NCBI GenBank assembly: GCA_030704615.1
Contig: CM060731.1
Span: 78,720,756-78,784,755, forward strand
Source: Takakia lepidozioides
Lineage: Eukaryota; Streptophyta; Takakiopsida; Takakiales; Takakiaceae
Direction: 5' to 3'
Length of the DNA: 64,000 bases
Position 1 is the first letter of the stretch. Each line of letters starts with the position of its first letter. Below the pieces are notes generated by a model. The model ran no database searches. It saw only the letters and a list, made by a program, of their open reading frames with translations, and was not told where the DNA came from. Both the position numbers and the translations under genes were made by a program. Below, piece after piece: positions 1 to 11,149 of this stretch.

Positions 1-296
1 AATAAATGGAAAATTGTGCACACTTTCAATGAAGCCGAGATTTCGTGAGTTGAAATAAGCCGTTCGATTCCGCCTTAATCCACAGTGGCCACAATCGATC
101 AGGGAGAGAAAGCATACCACACTGCCATTGGAGCGATTCAAAGATGAAAGTTACATGTCACCTCTATATAACGTCCGAATCCACACAACTCCAACTTCCC
201 ATTTTGAACCTCTCACTTGCTTCTTTTCTCTCACGCACCTCTCTGGATATCATGCACCTCTCTAGACTGAGGCTGCCATCATTGCTAAGATCATGG

Positions 297-660
297 CCAA
301 CCTTCCGTCAGGGTATGATAGCTTGCTGTCATCGTGGGATATCACCCCGAATGCATCCAAGACTCTGGAGAATTTGACCTTGCGCTTGCTGCAGCAAGAA
401 GCTCGGATGAAGAGTCGTCAGGATGCTAGTACAGAAAAGGTGACGGCTTTTGTGGCTGCGAAGACAGAAGGAGGTTCCCAAGTCTGGACAGTTCGGAGGT
501 GGCGAGAAACAAAAGCAAACCTTAACGTACGAGCAACGTCAGGCTAGACGCAGGGAGATAGAAGACCGGAAGAAGAACACCACGTGTCACAAGTGCGGCC
601 GAAAGGGGCATTGGGCGCGCGAATGCACAGACAAAGACCCAAAGGGCTCCAAGGCTAGTT
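297..660 (+). pseudogene. Ty1/copia gag fragment with zinc knuckle
   Basis: This is the 3' part of a copia gag. The first frame reads as a UBN2-type gag stretch (residues such as MANLPSGYDSLLSSWD from about 293), then a frameshift between about 480 and 545 moves the reading into another frame. That frame ends in a CCHC zinc knuckle (CHKCGRKGHWAREC, near 586-627) that would bind element RNA, followed by a stop at 660-662. The N-terminal half of gag is not recognisable to the left, so the element is 5' truncated or runs off the window edge. It belongs with the protease at 741 and the integrase, RT and RNase H segments at 8.7-11.5 kb. Family assignment is secure; the exact break is inferred. Confidence 0.85.
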
Positions 661-740
661 AGAAAAATGATACCAATGGCAGAGGCGCTAAGGAAGACGA
701 CGAGAAAGGGAAGTCTAGCTCTGTCTCATACAAGACGTTC

Positions 741-1200
741 ATGGCGAGTTTTTCCAACTTGTCCAACGGCCACTGGTATGTGGATAGCGGGTGCACACAA
801 CACATGACAGACCAAAGATCTTGGTTCATGACGTTTAGTGAGCTTTCTAAGGCTCAGCAGCAGCCGATTCAGGGGATCGGAGGAATAGAGATGTCGGCCA
901 AGGGAGTTGGCAATATCTTGATCAGAGTAAGAGTTGGTGATGGCTATGTCACCAACATGCTTACTGAGGTACTGTACACGCCTGATTTGGGAAGAAACTT
1001 TTTCTCGTGTTACAAAGCAGCGCAGAAGAATATTTTCACGGTCCACATGAAGGATGGGTGCCAGATGATACAAGCCGGAGAGGTGGTCATGATTGGTATT
1101 CTGAAGAACCGTATGTATCAGCTTGAGTTTGAGGCTGTCGCCAGAGACGATGAGACACCAAGTCAAACACTGGCATTTGTGGCAAGATCATTCGGAGTTG
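741..1200 (+). pseudogene. Ty1/copia protease and start of pre-integrase region
   Basis: The reading frame contains the retroviral-type aspartic protease signature WYVDSGCTQHMT near 775-810, where the Asp of D-S-G would be catalytic. It continues through the usual spacer to residues LAFVARSFGVETK near 1165-1208. Copia homology stops there. The matching continuation (TLEVWHRRL, the GAG-pre-integrase motif) reappears only at about 8730, so about 7.5 kb of foreign DNA interrupts the polyprotein. The open frame runs on to 1322 through unrelated sequence. The segment was once a working polyprotein region and is now dead because of the insertion. Confidence 0.85.
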
Positions 1201-1570
1201 AGACAAAAAGGGGTGTCGTGCACCTAAGCATCGTGCCACAACATACATCGTTGTCCACCACACAATCTAAGCACACAATCCTAGAAAGCTATACCACAAT
1301 CGCCCCCCTAGCTGGTGATTAGGTCCCTCTAACACCGGATAGCTGACAAGTATCCATCCCAATAAGATCATCGCTTGGTCATCAATCGCCCAAGTCACAA
1401 TATCTGAAGGCAATAGATCAAGAGGCTGGGTGCAAAAGTAGCCCCATCGTTACTCGCCTTTTGGCAATCCATGGCTTCAATTGGGTGTCCATGGCATCGA
1501 ACTCCCGTTGGCTAGACCTTGGATCACTTGTCAACCTCGCCACTGTCATGCCCCACTACCTCTGTCCAAG

Positions 1571-2142
1571 GCATCGTGGACACAACCATTCTCAACTAGG
1601 AACCTCCTCAAGTGGTGGTGTCAAACATCCCATGTGCCACCCCCTTGAGCATTTGTCACACACCAACATGGTCGCGGCACCACCAGCATGCCCACATAGC
1701 ATGCAACGCAACCCTGCAGGTACCACTGCAAGGTTGGGATCTATCCTCCCATCTACATGTGGAAGGTGACATGGCGCACAATTGCGCACATGGTCCTTCC
1801 ATACCATGCCATCTCGACCCTCCAGAATCAACACTCCTGAAGGCAACACCTCCCGGACCCTTAGAATCACACGACCTGTTGTGACATCCAAGGTCGTAGG
1901 CAATGTCTGCTGCAGATACACAAAGTCCCCAGGATAGAAACGCCGAACACCTGGCATATATCCCCCTCACGTATAGTGGCGTACCTCAATGTGTCTCGGT
2001 GTTGGGCAATAGCAAGGTTCTCAAAAGCCATAGGCATGACTCTCTTGAACAACTCTGCCCGTTGGGCACATGTTTGTGTCCACACATCCGGATCATCAAG
2101 GTTGAGGACTACTGCAGTCTCCCTGCAAATAGATGCAGGCAA
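1571..2142 (-). pseudogene. Gypsy integrase C-terminal tail with PHD finger
   Basis: Two overlapping minus frames continue the integrase core. One (2142 downward) is an alpha-helical spacer. The other (1957-1592) has the integrase tail motif FYPGDFVYL. It is followed by Cys and His residues spaced like a PHD finger: C85, C88, C100, C103, H108 and C111 of the 1957-1592 frame. An in-frame TGA at 1592-1594 is followed directly by EWLCPRC, which supplies the conserved Trp and the last Cys pair (1571-1588). Ignoring that stop, the domain is a full C4HC3 PHD finger, a fold that usually reads histone H3 tails. In chromoviruses this position holds a chromodomain. The TGA and a frame change near 1960 make it non-functional here. 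Confidence 0.75.
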
Positions 2143-2900
2143 ATCTGGCTCTCGGCCAAAGAGAGGAAATAAGGCGAGAACGAGGCAAGTGATGCTTGTT
2201 TGCTAAACCTGTAGCTCGTGGCCAACCAAGGTAGCTGAAGGTCCCAATCTCCCAAGTGTCCCTTCTGCAAGCCATACTTGCGCAAGCCTCGCTTGACTGT
2301 TTGCACAACCCTCTTAGCCAAGCCATCAACCTCGGGATGATCCCGAGAAGTAGTGCGGTGATCTATCAAGGCTTGCTCACACAAAGCCTGAAACTCCCCG
2401 AAGAACTCTCTCCCATGGTCCGTGAGTACCTCGGCTGGAACACCAAATTGGCTAAGCACTCGATCTAAGAATGCATACGCAGCCCCCTCACTTGCCTTGT
2501 CAAGCAATGCCACCAGTTCAATCCATTTGGAGAAATGTTCCACCATCACCAGCACATACTTGTTATGGCGAATAGTTAGTGGCAATGGGCCTGTGAAGTC
2601 AAGACTCCAACGATAGCCCAAACCCATAATGGGTAAAAGATGCAATTGTGGAGTAGGGGCGTTGAAAGAAGACCGCACTCTATCACACACCATGCATCTT
2701 GCCACTAACTGCTGCACATCCGTGTGCATGCCCCGCCACCAATACTGTCCTTGCAGCAAATTATGAGTGCGCCGCACCCAAAATGTTCTAACTCATCATG
2801 GGCATGGCGTACCAATTGCGCTCGTTGTGTTGGGTGAGACACAATCCTCACTCGTCCATCCTCCCATACTCGGAGTAGGTGAGTCCCCCCCCACTTGAAC
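2109..2900 (-). pseudogene. Ty3/gypsy integrase (zinc-binding and catalytic core)
   Basis: Read on the minus strand, the sequence starts with the integrase zinc-binding region (about 2900-2680, HAHDE then CMVCDRV, broken by a frameshift near 2790). It continues into the core of the open frame 2777-2109. The first catalytic Asp lies in WSLDFTGPL (residue 60) and the second in VLTDHGREF (residue 120). The place of the catalytic Glu is Lys, in GLAKRVV (residue 155), so the D-D-E triad is incomplete. The C-terminal part continues in other frames into the PHD-finger tail. No reverse transcriptase or RNase H is found between this and the gag to its right. Confidence 0.85.
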
Positions 2901-4808
2901 GCACGATGGGAGATGTTGCGAGTGTTGCGTGACTTGCAAGTGAGGCAAGTGCAACCTCCAACTTACATCTTGGAGAATGTGTCTCTCATCCCGAGCCACA
3001 CCAACTCTCCCCAATGACACTCGTGGCTCTACCTCTGACACACTTGGGCGAGCGGGTGCCATTGATGGCATAGGTGGCACTGTCTCAGCCACTGTAAAGG
3101 ACTGTGGAAGCCTTGTCTGACGACTTGTTTCCCCCCTTTGTGGATCAAAATCCACATCCGCTCCTCGTGGCTCAGGAGCACGCGTTGCTGCTCGATTGAC
3201 AGCAGCAGCATAGTCCAATACATGCAATGGCCCTGCAAGTGTGGCTCCACACATGAAGCCCATACCAATCTGATCTTCCCTAGACATAGGAGGTTGTGTA
3301 GGTGGGGCTTGAACCTCAAGCCTTGGAGCTGGCGCAACATGAGTAGTGGCCACGGCAGCAAGACGTTGCTCTAGCTGGGCAAGTCTATCCACCATGCCTT
3401 GGTCATGACCTTGACCCTGATCCTGTGCTCCTTGGTTTTGGTTACGACCTCCACCGCGACCTCTGCCTCCTCTATCTTTCTGGACTACATTGCCTCGTCC
3501 TCGGCCACCATTGTTCCCTTGGAACTGGCCTGGCCGTAGCTCAGGATGCAAGCCATAACAATGGGCCTCCTCATGCCATTACTTTCCACAATGCCCACAC
3601 TGTAGTTGTGTAGGCTGTGCCTGTGCCGGCCCTTTGCCTCTCTCCGGGCAATCCTTCTTGACATGGGGTTCTCCACAATCCCAACAAGTCACACCCGACT
3701 GTTGTTGGCCTGAGAATGAAGGAAGAGACCTCTGCATCTGAGATTCTCTTTGTCCTTCCCTCGGCTTCACCTGAGCCCCCTTGTTGTCTTGAACACGTTG
3801 GGATAGTGGTTGTTGTTGGCTAGGAGCCCCACTTCATTGTGTCTCCTTGCCAAACCCCACCATAACCACTCGCTCCTCCACCATATTGAGCTCTATCCGC
3901 TCTGCCAGCAAAAACACATTTGCTAAGGTGGGTTGGTCCACTTGTAGGAGAGTTGTATCCCGCACCCTTCTCCTCAGCTCCTTGTCCAGGATCCCATACC
4001 AGAACTGGACTGCCTGACCTTCTGTAACCCCTTGGGTTACGTTTATCAAGCGCCTCATGCGGGTGTAAGCCTCCCTCAAACTCTCAGTAGACCTTCGTTG
4101 GAACTCTTGCAAGCTCCGCAACTTCTCTGTCCTTATCCCTTGGTAGTTTCTCCTCAAGTCCTCAAAGAAACTCCACAACTGGGTTAAAGGCAGGCACGGG
4201 TGCTGGTGCTGCAGCAGGAGCTTGAGTGGATTTCCCAGCTCCTGTATCACTTGTCCCACTACTAGTGCTTGCAGTTGGAGATGTTTGTGTAGCTGCTGGT
4301 GTCGCCGCTGCCCTTGTGCCTCTAGTGATGGAGACATAGTTAGGTGACCAATACTCTCGCCACTCCTCAATTTCCATCGCATGTCCCCGCCTAAATTCAT
4401 GGTAATCATCCATGGGAGGCCCCTCAAGGTGCTGGAATAGCCCCTTCCACGCCATAAAGGGCGTAAACAGTTGTGGATTGCGCATTTGCTGCAAATCACA
4501 CCAACTGTCAAACTCTTGTATGAAGTCATCAAGCTCGATGGTGCCCACAGCTCCAGAGTACCTACGTGGCCCCTTGGTAGCTCCATACATCTCCTCCATT
4601 GTGTCCCACAACAATGGCACGGAAATGACTTGCACCCTCGGCGAGAATCCTCCTGACTCCGAGTCTGAACCTTCCTCAGAAGACACTGAAGGTGAAAGTG
4701 GCTTAAACCGCACACCTCGTCTTGTGTACCCACTAGTATCGCTGGTGCTCGTACCGGTACTCCCTTCAGCAACTGGTGGCACCTCCGTGATGAAAACTCA
4801 CAACCCAA
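2900..4808 (-). pseudogene. Ty3/gypsy gag with zinc knuckle, internally deleted element
   Basis: The minus frame from 4808 has an acidic N-terminal stretch, then a retrotrans_gag-like helical domain (LREAYTRMRRLINVTQ, about 4100-4040). The frame changes at about 3830. A zinc knuckle CWDCGEPHVKKDC lies near 3690-3650, then a Gly/Arg/Gln-rich linker (3551-3380) and a Pro-rich tail to about 2960. Homology then jumps directly to the integrase N-terminus. Protease, reverse transcriptase and RNase H, normally about 1.8 kb, are missing. The element is thus a deletion derivative that could only ever have moved with help in trans. At least three frame changes separate the pieces. Confidence 0.8.
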
Positions 4809-5445
4809 CCGGTTGTCAACCTGTCTCTAATCCCCACTTTCTACAAGGTAACCGGGTAGAGAACCTGTTGCGGCTATTGGTTCAAGCAGGAATAATAGGT
4901 TTCTAACATAGACCTGTACCTGCACCTGCATCCACTGCAAGCACTCCTATGGTCTGCTGGTCATCAACCCAGCCTCACCATAGAAGAAACACTGGTGGTC
5001 TTGCTGGTCATCACTCCAGCCTCACCACCGACAGCATACTCTAGGATTGGCCGGTGATCAAATCCGGACCAACCTCCTATGAAAACAAGCGCCCACACAA
5101 AGCTAACATGGCGCACAGTCAAGCATGCAGATGTGGAGGAGATCCAAACACAAGAAAATCAAGACAGCAACTCCCCCACACCAAAAACACTCCACAGTGT
5201 CGTTCCTGCAAGGACACCCCAGCCCAAACCCGGACTGACTCTTGCCTCCACCTACGGAAAGGTTTTGGCCTACAGAGATGGTGAAAGACTATGGAGAAGA
5301 GAAACTAAAGCAATTCCTAACCCCAGAATGCTCTCATCCCACCACTCTCCCTATTGTCTCTATCCACTCGCTTGTATGGCCGTGGCAAGTATCCTTCAAT
5401 ATCCCTCAATCAATCCTTCAAGAGCTCTTCCCACATTGTCCACCA

Positions 5446-5580
5446 AAGCTCCTCGAAGGGTCCTCCAAGGACCCCAAAGATCCTCCAAACACTCCTCCAA
5501 GGACCCCAAAGATCCTCCAAATACTCCTCCAAGGGCCCTCAAATATCTTCCAAACAATCCTCCAAAGGCCCTTAAATTTC
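5446..5580. repeat. Short tandem repeat, about 30-33 bp period
   Basis: Roughly three and a half imperfect copies of a pyrimidine-rich unit built from ctccaaggaccccaaagatc are visible. They lie just left of the larger hairpin array, in the leader of the minus-strand gypsy element. The open frames across it are by-products of the repeat and are not treated as genes. Confidence 0.7.
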
Positions 5581-5597
5581 ACTAAGTCCTTTCACTG

Positions 5598-6262
5598 TTG
5601 ATACCTTAACAGAGGTATAGTCTGAGGTTGCTAGGGTCCCTTATGTTGATGATACCTTTACAGAGGTATAGTCTGAAAATGAGGGTTATGTTTGGTATAC
5701 TAACAGAGGTATAGTCTGAGCTGATTAGGGTCCACATATGGTGATACCTCAACAGAGGTATAGTAATAGGGACAAGCTCCTGTTTGGTATACTAACAGAG
5801 GTATAGTCTGAGCTGATTAGGGTTCACATATGGTGATACCTCAACAGAGGTATAGTAAAATGGACAAGCTCTTGTTTGGTATACTAACAGAGGTATAGTC
5901 TCACATTAGGGTTCATATATGGTGATACCTCAACAGAGGTATAGTCAAAGGGACAAGCTCCTGTTTGGTATACTAACAGAGGTATAGTCTCACATTAGGG
6001 TTCATATATGGTGATACCTCAACAGAGGTATAGTCAAAGGGACAAGCTCTTGTTTGGTATACTAACAGAGGTATAGTCTGAGCTGATTAAGGTTCACATA
6101 TGGTGATACCTCAATAGAGGTATAGTAAAATGGACAAGCTCTTGTTTGGTATACTAACAAAGGTATAGTATCACATTAGGTTCATATATGGTGATACCTC
6201 AACAGAGGTATAGTCAAAGGGACAAGCTCCTATTTGGTATACTAACATAGGTATAGTCTAAG
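5598..6262. repeat. Tandem array of 88-92 bp units made of paired hairpin motifs
   Basis: Copies of tttggtatactaacag begin at 5691, 5783, 5875, 5964, 6053, 6145 and 6233, giving a period of 88 to 92 bp. Each unit holds two half-units of about 45 bp that both end in aggtatagt, so that motif recurs about 15 times. One half-unit is ATACCT-caacag-AGGTAT, a 6-bp stem with a 6-nt loop. The other is TATAC-taacagag-GTATA, a 5-bp stem. The array lies between the gag start (4808) and the presumed 5' LTR of the minus-strand gypsy element, so it would be part of its untranslated leader. No coding potential is seen. Confidence 0.85.
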
Positions 6263-8700
6263 CATACACTACTAGGGTTTGTAATGAAGAGCTAGAATGC
6301 AAGTCCTTGACTTCTATGCTTCTACTAAAGCAAAAATATGGTCTCTAGATGGTCATAAGAGGCATCTTCTTGCTCTCTTCCACCCCAATGTGCAACCAAG
6401 AGTGGTCCAACTCAACTTGCAAGTCATTGTCCACCAATTTAATCCCCCTTCTAGTCCTTGGGATTTGATTGTAGACTACCATATCTCCATTGCCGAGTAA
6501 TCATGCATTTGTCTCCTCATCACTTGACAATTGCTCCAAATCAACACAAATTATCTCAATGTGTAGGAGCAATGCTTGTCACTTACAATAATGCTTCCAA
6601 GCAATCCGCCTTGGATCCCACTATCACGCCATATGCCTCATTTGGGGTCTTGCACCAATCCATCATCCATGTGCTCCCCTTGGTCATTTGAATGCATGTT
6701 CCATGACCTCTTGGCCTATGTGTTGCTCTCCTTCATCATAACATGAATCAACACCTCTCCACTTCACACACAAATGGATCTCAAAGGCCTTCATCTCTTG
6801 CTAGTTCAAGAGCTCCCATTCTCAAACTTGAACTTACAAACTCAAGCGAGCATGCTCCACACATGCACTGTCGCGCACCTCACTTTGGTAAGCTCCCCCT
6901 CAAGTCATAGTTACTCACTTTGATGCGCGCGCCTGACTCCCAACCGGCCGCCGGGCCAACTTGGAGCTTCGGCTGCTCACCGGGACATAACGGTCCCCCC
7001 TTCGCTCTCCCGAAAGACCCTCCACCTATTTGGGCCTAGTGGAATTTCCTTTGGTAGATGGCAGTCCGGAACAGCTCCCCACTCTTTGGTCGCTTTCCGG
7101 CTCGCTCGCTTACTCACTAGTTTTTTGTCACCAACGGGCTTGCACCGTTCTCGGGGTTACTACTCCCTATATATACTTCTGTAGCTGTCCGCGGGGGTTT
7201 CACAACCAGCCATGCCATTTTATGGCGAACCACCACGAAGACCCTCGATTCCCGGTGGTGAGTCGCGGTGAGTCTTGGCCCGCTCACCACGGCCCCTATG
7301 GACCGTGATGAGTCCCAAGACTCCCCACGACTCCCACCACGAGGTCTCCGCCCCATGGTGAGTCCTATGCCACCCCCACTAAGTCCCACTAAGCTACCAC
7401 CACCCCTTGTGGAGCCACCCCCACCGCAACCCGGTGTGCGGGGCTCCACCTAGTGAGCGCCTCCGCTTCCCTGAGTGCCTTGGGCACTCAAGGGTGCTTC
7501 AGCCCCCCCCATACCTATCGCTGCCGCTGCCCCCACCACAGGGGCAGCCCCTCATGTGTCCCGACCCCCTGCCCTCAAGGCAAAGGGCCGCGACATGCAC
7601 CACTTGCTTGGTCAACTATCCACCACAAAGCTCGCACTACCAAGAGCATGAATAGCCAAGTATTGTCTCCCCCTCTTGTCACATTAGATAGTTAGGGTGA
7701 AGCTATGCATACATTGAATGATGATTTCCCTTCAAGGATTTCCCACCACATGTTCTCCAAGCCCTTCCAATGGCATCCTAAGCTTGGCTCCACACCACCA
7801 TGATTGGAAGATTTCTTCACATGCTCCATTTCAGAACCTCTTGAGCTTCTTAGTGCTCTCCAAGTGCTTGCCCTTGTTGTCTTCAAGCCCAAGCATATAT
7901 AGCTCCTTGGCTTCTCTTCCACAACATCCACACTTTGAACTTGCTTAACCCTAGCTTGATAGTGAAATGAGCACTAACAAGCCTTTAGTCACTCTCCACA
8001 AGCCATGGCGTACACCATCGACTCCATAATGCATACAAAGGATTCTCAAACCCTAGAATCCATGCTTCCACACACACAAGACTTCCTCCTTACAATCCTT
8101 GCAAAATCTTGTGACTCAAGAGTTTTCTTCTCAAGCTCTCCAACTCCTTGGTGCATGCAATACTCGAGCACCTTTCCTTGCAACCCCTTGCAAGCCTTGT
8201 GATACAAGAGCTAAATTCTCCTAGCTCTCAACCTCTTTAACATACAAGTGCAAAACTAATCCTTGCACTCCGCACTCACAAGCATAAGGTGATCTTCTTG
8301 TAGTGATAAGAGATGAGAAATGAGAGAAGTAGAAGACAATGAAAGCTCTCAAAGTATGAAGCAATCACATGAAGCACAAGCCCTAGTCCTTCCAAGTGAA
8401 ATCCACTCTATCACATAAACTAAGTCAAGCCAAGGGCACATTTGCTAAAAGAATCCACCCTACAAAGCCCTCAACACACTCCCTCTCAATACCTAGAGCT
8501 ATGGAGGTGAGAGAAGCTCATGGAGGCTCAACTACAAGAAGATGAGCCTCCTCAACACTCACAAGGGGAAAACCTATCCCCATGTCCCAAGTGAGGCTCG
8601 ACACCTCACTTGGCATGTGAGACCAAATGAAGTCCCAACACACAAAATATAAATATAAATATCTAAAATGTCCTAGTTAACTAGAAGTAGGTGATTCTAG
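6263..8700. other. Non-coding part of the nested insert, possible LTR
   Basis: No protein of a known family was recognised on either strand. The open frames at 7030-7700 are Pro/His-rich and follow GC-rich sequence with repeated gtgagtc words. A TATA-like stretch (ctatatatac) is at about 7167. The right end near 8640 reads TGTTGGGA on the minus strand, as LTR starts often do. I take this as LTR and leader sequence of the gypsy element, or of a second element, without proof. Confidence 0.4.
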
Positions 8701-8719
8701 ATAACCATGACTAAAACCA

Positions 8720-9620
8720 TGACAGAGGCAACACCCAGACGCTTGAGGTATGGCATCGGAGGCTTGCTCGTGTTAATCTATGATTAACATGAACACGTCT
8801 ACTTGGATGGTGGATGGCTTGATTCTTGAGAACAAGAACGAGGAGTTCTGTGTTGGCTGTGCCTACGACAAGAATCATAGAACAGAGTTCCCTTGGAATG
8901 AACATCGCAAGAGAGCCAATAACCCTGGCGACTTAGTGCACACGGACCTCTGTGGACCGATGCACACACCAAGCATTGGAGGAGCTTTGTATTTTGCTCT
9001 CTTTAAGGACGACGCTACAAGGTATCGGGTCATTGAGACGATCAAGACAAAATCCGAAACCCAAGCTTGTTTCAAGCGCTTTGTTGGTCAAATGAAGCGA
9101 GAAACTGGTTTTGGCATCAAGATAGTCCGCAGCGACAGGGGGACAGAGTATACGAATTAGAAGTTCCGTGAGTTTCTCGAGATTAGCAACATCATACAGG
9201 AACTCACTATAGTGTATACAACTGAACATAATGGTGCTAGCGAGCGGGACAATGTATGATCATGGAGGCTGCACGTAGCATGATTCATGCGAGTAACCTA
9301 TAAATGAAGTTTTGGGGAGAAGCCGTAAATACTGCAGCATACGTTTTGAACAGAACCGGCACGAGAACCTTGGAGGGAATCACTCCATACGAGGCATGGT
9401 TCCGTGTCAAGCCATTAGTCGGACACATCAGAGTATTCGGATCAGACGCTTACATACATGTACCCAAGGAGCTTGGGCACAAACTTCTACCGAAGAGTAA
9501 GAATGGGATTCTCTTGGGCTACTCAGACACGAGTAAGGCATATAGGCTATGGGATGTGGCTGGCAGCAAAGTCGTCGAAAGTAGAGACGTGCTTTCGATA
9601 AGAGGCATGTGCCAGACCTG
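8720..9620 (+). pseudogene. Ty1/copia integrase, continuation of the split element
   Basis: Coding homology resumes with the pre-integrase motif TLEVWHRRL at about 8730. The zinc site CVGCAYDKNH follows near 8850. The integrase core has its first Asp in HTDLCGPM (about 8935) and its second in VRSDRGTEY (about 9130). The Glu is in GASERDN (about 9237), so the DDE triad is visible. Breaks are a stop after EYTN (about 9158), a frame change near 9255, and stops before the downstream part. That part resumes at 9304 with FWGEAVNTAAYVLNR. The element integrated its own cDNA when active; this copy cannot. Confidence 0.88.
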
Positions 9621-11145
9621 GCATCAAATGGAGAAGAAAGATCTGTCCAAGATCTTAACATGAGCTTCTTTGATGTTGGGGAAATAACACCCATTGCACT
9701 AGTTCCACTAGTGGGAGCCCCCGATAGTGGCTCAAACGAGGAGCGAGTAACTCAAAGCAGTGTCGATGGATTGGCCGATTACTTTGCTAATGACAACATC
9801 CACGATGAAGTTATGGCAGACCGCTCACAAGAACTGTTCAAATTTAACGACATAGGAGCTGAATGGCAGATCGATGAAAACAAACAGCTAGTTCCTGAAC
9901 ATTATGTTGACGTTACTGATGAAGAACTGGTAGTGCAACCGACAGTTCCACAGGCAGTTGCACAACCTGAAGCAGTTGAAGTGGTGGCACGAGAGTCAAG
10001 ATTGAGGCGACCACCAGCAAGGCATGGTGACTGGATTTACCCTATCAACAGGAACCAGTACGGATGTGCTGCAGCCATAACAACAGAAGTTGATGAGCCT
10101 GAGACATACGAGGAGGCAATGCGGTCTCCTGAGAGAAGCCAGTGGGAGCAAGCGATGTGGGAAGAGTACGAGTCGTTGCTCCAGAATCAAACATGGGAGA
10201 TGCAGGATCTTCCAACTAGTAGAAAGACCATAAAAAATAAGTGGGTGTTTAAGCTTAAATTCGGTATAGATGGAAGCGTGGATAGGTACAAGGCCCAATT
10301 AGTGGCCAAGGGATTCACTCAGCGAGAAGGAATGGATTTTGGTGAGACTTTTAGCCCTGTGATAAAATTTGATTCTATTATAACTGTACTAGCTATTGCG
10401 GCCGCGGAAGACATGAACATCACTCAGTTCGACGTACCCACGACGTTTTTATATGGAGAGATTGAGGAAGAAATATACACGAGCCAGCCGATAGGGTTCG
10501 AGGATCCAGAGGCTGTTGTGAAGGTGTGCAGGCTAAGAAAAGCCTTATATGGACTTCGACAAAGTTCCAGAGTGTGGAATCGACGCTTTAGCTCGTTCCT
10601 GACACAATACAATCTGGTACCAGCGACAGCTGACGGATGCGTATTCCATAGTGTTGGAGGAGGTGCCAAGCTCATACTCACCATCTTTGTAGATGACGGG
10701 ATTGTATGCAGTGTAAAGAAGGACAAGATCGAGTCCATTCTTGGGTACATGGGGCAAGCATTTTCCATTACCACTGGATATCCGGAAGTGTATGTTGGAT
10801 TACACATCGTACGAGAACGAGAGCAGCGAATAATACACATTGACCAAACACGTTACATACTGAAGATGCTGAAGAAATATGGATTTCATGAGAGCAACCC
10901 GATGGTCGTGCCAGCAGATCCGAATAGCGCAGCAGGACTGACAGTCCACAATGATGAGAATGAGGCTTTTGACGAGAACTTCCCGTACAAGAGTGCAATT
11001 GGGAGCCTGCAGTTTCCAAGTCTGGGATCAAAGACCAAATATCTCATACTCAGTGTCGAATGCTGCTAAGTTCACAACGAAACCAAGGGTGCCATATGTT
11101 TCAGCAGTTAGGCGCATCTTCAAGTACCTACGAGGAATTTAGACG
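9609..11145 (+). pseudogene. Ty1/copia reverse transcriptase
   Basis: The 486-residue open frame 9609-11069 holds the integrase-RT linker and then a nearly full copia RT (RVT_2). Visible blocks are WVFKLKFGIDGSVDRYKA, GETFSPVIKFDSI, the palm block ALYGLRQSS, and the catalytic motif FVDDG (YVDD type, about 10690). A frameshift near 11020 moves the reading into 10951-11142 (ISYSVSNAAKF). A stop then follows at about 11140. About 25-30 residues that normally lead into RNase H seem deleted between 11140 and 11150. It is the best-preserved part of the element. Confidence 0.92.
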
Positions 11146-11149
11146 ACCG

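Larger units (their letters stand above)
1200..8720. mobile_element. Nested insertion splitting the copia element
   Basis: Copia coding homology breaks at about 1200 and resumes in order at about 8730. The intervening DNA carries minus-strand Ty3/gypsy gag (about 3.6-4.8 kb) and integrase (1.57-2.9 kb). It also carries a leader with tandem repeats (5.6-6.3 kb) and about 2.4 kb of non-coding sequence that may contain LTR material. At 8640 the plus strand ends in tcccaaca, which on the minus strand is TGTTGGGA, a common LTR start. I could not find a matching second LTR or a clean target-site duplication. The insert may therefore be more than one element, or a rearranged one. Confidence 0.7.

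Noticed and set aside
5598-6262. Possible CRISPR-like array
   Set aside because: Repeats and spacers are both repetitive, and the array sits in a plant retroelement leader. No unique spacers are present.
7030-7700. Cluster of overlapping Pro/His-rich frames
   Set aside because: Both strands are open because of GC-rich repeated gtgagtc words. No protein family is recognised.
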